Source: Anaerolineae bacterium
GTDB taxonomy: Bacteria > Chloroflexota > Anaerolineae > B4-G1 > DUEL01
Length of the DNA stretch: 16,536 nucleotides
Reading direction: 5' to 3'
Assembly: GCA_016926575.1 (NCBI GenBank)
Contig: JAFGOJ010000510.1
Coordinates: 1-16,536, forward strand
Part shown: positions 16,001 to 16,536 of the stretch, piece after piece
Layout of the letters: each line of letters opens with the position of its first letter
Position numbering within the stretch: the first letter of the stretch is position 1
Notes under the pieces: model-generated
Databases searched by the model: none
Told to the model about the DNA's origin: nothing
What the model saw: only the letters and a program-made list of their open reading frames with translations
Program-made: the position numbers and the translations under genes

Positions 16001-16327
16001 GACGATGCATAGCACGTAGACCAGATTGAACGCCACCGGCAGCGAGAAGCCGAGCAGGTAAATCCCCAACGAAAGGTAAAGGGAAAGCGGCTCGCGGTAA
16101 TTGAAGAAAGGATAGCCGTAGCCGAAAGCCAGATCGGGCAGCCAGCGTGAGAAAAAGCCCCCTTCCTGGATCAGGTGGTGCAGTTGGGCCACCCGGTAGT
16201 AGTGCAGTGGGCCGTCGTGGGTGCAGGGGACGTCGGAGCGGAGCAGGGGGATGACGGCGATGGTGCAGAGCAGGAGCAGGGTGAGCAGATTGCGGGTTGC
16301 AGGTTGCAGGTTGCGGGAGCGGGTCAT
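13091..16327 (-). CDS. Giant membrane protein, PTPS_related/YfhO-like, GT-C type, with three C-terminal beta modules (copy 2)
   Basis: This 1078-aa paralog of the downstream gene has the same domain order. Membrane segments run from about 13 to 425 with Cys35, Asp38 and the LHYYR loop (41-45), FSRWLPDLAFGYGYPFFNY (59-77), LLLTHN (189-194) and AFFWLPALAE (236-245). An outer YfhO-like domain holds FQARYFAFYYPGWRVQ (519-534). A repeat-encoded linker (586-618) and last helix precede the modules (about 639-790, 800-938, 939-1078). The third has TTLVWRAE (978-985), YRVFLHLLTTEGRIVAQSDG (991-1010) and TGWLPGEILVDERVLTLP (1020-1037). The ATG overlaps the upstream stop as ATGA, with GGGAG (16335-16339) 7 bases before it. 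Compared with copy 1 it has about 20 extra residues near 388-406, from a heptamer hairpin, and 7 extra in module three. Enzymatic role is inferred from fold and context only. Confidence 0.82.
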   Translation of the reverse strand: MTRSRNLQPATRNLLTLLLLCTIAVIPLLRSDVPCTHDGPLHYYRVAQLHHLIQEGGFFSRWLPDLAFGYGYPFFNYREPLSLYLSLGIYLLGFSLPVAFNLVYVLCIVGSAVGAYLLARDLFSAPAGFVAAVAYAYAPYQFLDALLRGNLLESVALALFPLILWAFRRLVVEGGRRWFVISVLLLVALLLTHNISSLIFVPFLTLYLGIVAWSHRAWRRGVWAVVALGLAMGLTAFFWLPALAEQDVVQLHMSRVTRNNDFHYNFLGLGEILAPPAAFDTSLMNPSMTIHLGLVQAALAAAGFAGVLAWARGKRAAIWRERRSGAIFFAVFTLIFIFMSTEASLWLWEHVPLMPFIQFPWRFVGRAALPAALLTAALVPTLSSMSDLLFAIRNSTPKNCELRIANTVVPLFIIGALILTALPNTYPPLGYCTEAPYPTIQDVHRYERESRLVGVDPEGSYFPIWVEQRPTGSPLEVQYGEGGPIERFDESTLPAGAALLSADYAINRAELDIETPVPFQARYFAFYYPGWRVQIDGEPVAITPSDSEGLITFAVPSGRHTVALRFGETPLRRAADAISLLSLLLLLLFTLAPLRPGEPAPLPARAPAPLLLCALAALLLAFKLFVVDATATPFRRPSLVDGTLPGVSHVLDQPYADGLTLIGFDRSAQEIPADGSLRLDLYWTARLSPSRDVQATVYLVGPDGLRWSPQDSFRPRGYHDPWPAFAWTSDVYALDSHVVEPLPGTPPGDYHLVVTLFDRETLAPLSILDAAGQPAAPELVLGDVTLTAPRRPADLPARDRVDLPLAELTLLTAAFDRTHAAPGDAVYLTLLWQADQAPPVDYGLRLTLQDAGDTPAAVYDVPPATAWHPTSNWQAGDVWRGQHRFDLPAALESGDYAWTAQLTDCSVSPCLPLPSSHAHTIGRLTVTAPERTFTPPPVQLPIDVTLGDLATLLGLTIQSNDLPPASRLLTPASSFTTTLVWRAEATTTSSYRVFLHLLTTEGRIVAQSDGIPVNWSRPTTGWLPGEILVDERVLTLPADTPAGRYTLSAGIYLPGGARLTAPDGSDAIQLLTIVVEAP
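13411..13438. repeat. Heptamer tandem repeat inside copy 2, third beta module
   Basis: Four 7-base units on the plus strand: AGGCAGG, AGTCAGG, AGGCGGG, AGGCAGG, with partial units on both sides. They encode residues 964-973 (PASRLLTPAS) in the loop before the TTTLVWRAE strand. The segment from LLG to LVW is 30 residues here and 23 in copy 1, a difference of exactly three heptamers. Confidence 0.65.
14475..14570. repeat. Octamer tandem repeat inside copy 2 (twelve 8-base units)
   Basis: Ninety-six bases parse into twelve uninterrupted 8-base units with consensus AAGGGCGC (three exact copies; others include AAAGGAGC, AGGGGCGC, AGAGGCGC, AGAGGAGC). They encode residues 586-618, a low-complexity stretch rich in Ala, Pro and Leu between two membrane helices. 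Because 8 is not a multiple of 3, each unit is read in a rotating frame, giving a 24-base, 8-residue super-period. Confidence 0.85.
15110..15165. repeat. Hairpin built of inverted heptamers, inserted in frame in copy 2
   Basis: Three ATTCGCA units (15110-15130) and ATTCTTG are followed, after a 9-base loop, by AATTGCG, AATAGCG and AATAGCA in inverted orientation. Arms 15114-15134 and 15144-15164 pair at 19 of 21 positions. The block is strikingly AT-rich in GC-rich surroundings. It encodes residues 388-406 (FAIRNSTPKNCELRIA core) at a point where copy 1 is about 20 residues shorter. Confidence 0.85.
16290..16317. repeat. Heptamer tandem repeat at the 5' end of copy 2
   Basis: Four 7-base units on the plus strand: TTGCGGG, TTGCAGG, TTGCAGG, TTGCGGG. 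They lie 8 bases inside the gene and encode the N-terminal stretch NLQPATRNL just before the first membrane helix, where copy 1 has ordinary hydrophobic sequence. Confidence 0.75.
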
Positions 16328-16536
16328 GGAGCGTCTCCCAAAAGCGGCAGGGTGGCCTGGTCGCCCGGCAGGCGGTGGCCTTGGGCATCGACGGCGGGCA
16401 GGCGGTCGCCATAGGCTACGTCGTAAAAGCCGACGGCGAGGGTGTACGCGCCAGCGGGTGCGTCGGCGGATACGGGGATGGTGATCTCGTCGACGATGAC
16501 TTGTCCGACCGCCCAACTGGTCGCCGGGGCCGTTCC
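16324..16536 (-). CDS. 3' end of another beta-module membrane protein (partial)
   Basis: The window edge leaves only the last 70 codons, read in phase from base 16536 to a TGA at 16326-16324. The peptide contains TSWAVGQVIVDEITIPV, AGAYTLAVGFYD and GDRLPAVDAQG, which match the end of the beta module of the downstream proteins (W.pGe..vD, then Y.L..GlY...G.RL). Its stop overlaps the ATG of copy 2 as ATGA, and the ten bases TGACCCGCTC recur at the copy 2/copy 1 junction. It is therefore very likely the C-terminus of a further module-bearing membrane glycosyltransferase, the first visible gene of the operon. The N-terminal architecture is out of view. Confidence 0.75.
   Translation of the reverse strand, partial: GTAPATSWAVGQVIVDEITIPVSADAPAGAYTLAVGFYDVAYGDRLPAVDAQGHRLPGDQATLPLLGDAP

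Overview
The window is GC-rich, densely coding bacterial DNA. It has two converging transcription units separated by only 162 bases that are packed with hairpins. The short-spaced or stop/start-overlapping genes, the PadR plus Mrp pair, and especially the family of multi-pass GT-C-type membrane proteins with C-terminal beta-sandwich modules (signature FxHLL..DG..VAQSDG..P..W.PGE..xD) suggest a member of the Chloroflexota (Anaerolineae-like). That placement is an inference from gene style; no marker gene is present.

Plus strand, 1-1730: a leader holds a near-consensus sigma-70 promoter (TTGACA, 17-base spacer, TATACT), then a PadR-family repressor gene and, 3 bases later, a full-length Mrp/ApbC-type P-loop ATPase with an N-terminal MIP18 (DUF59) domain. 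From 1731 to 1892 lie three successive inverted repeats. One carries an 18-base block that also occurs at the first base of the window, so this is probably a dispersed genomic repeat that also serves as a transcription end between the convergent units.

Minus strand, 16536 down to 1893: one apparent operon for cell-surface glycan assembly. In transcription order it holds: the 3' end of a membrane protein; two tandem-duplicated giant membrane proteins (1078 and 1033 aa, PTPS_related/YfhO-like); a GT-C glycosyltransferase (718 aa); a GtrB/DPM1-like GT2 polyprenyl-phosphate glycosyltransferase; a WecD-like GNAT acetyltransferase; a strongly WecE-like aminotransferase; and a GT39-type glycosyltransferase with three C-terminal modules. 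The likely logic (inference) is that WecE and the GNAT make a nucleotide-linked 4-acetamido-4,6-dideoxy sugar such as dTDP-Fuc4NAc, the GT2 enzyme charges a lipid phosphate with a sugar on the cytoplasmic face, and the GT-C proteins transfer sugars on the outer face. The same beta module recurs at the C-terminus of five proteins of this cluster.

The most unusual signal is a set of short tandem repeats of 7- and 8-base units lying inside the coding sequence of the two giant paralogs. Octamer arrays sit at the same homologous position in both copies. Heptamer arrays sit in the same loop of the third module in both copies. A heptamer-built hairpin appears to be inserted in frame between two transmembrane helices of one copy. 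I found no tRNA, rRNA, CRISPR array, transposase or phage gene.
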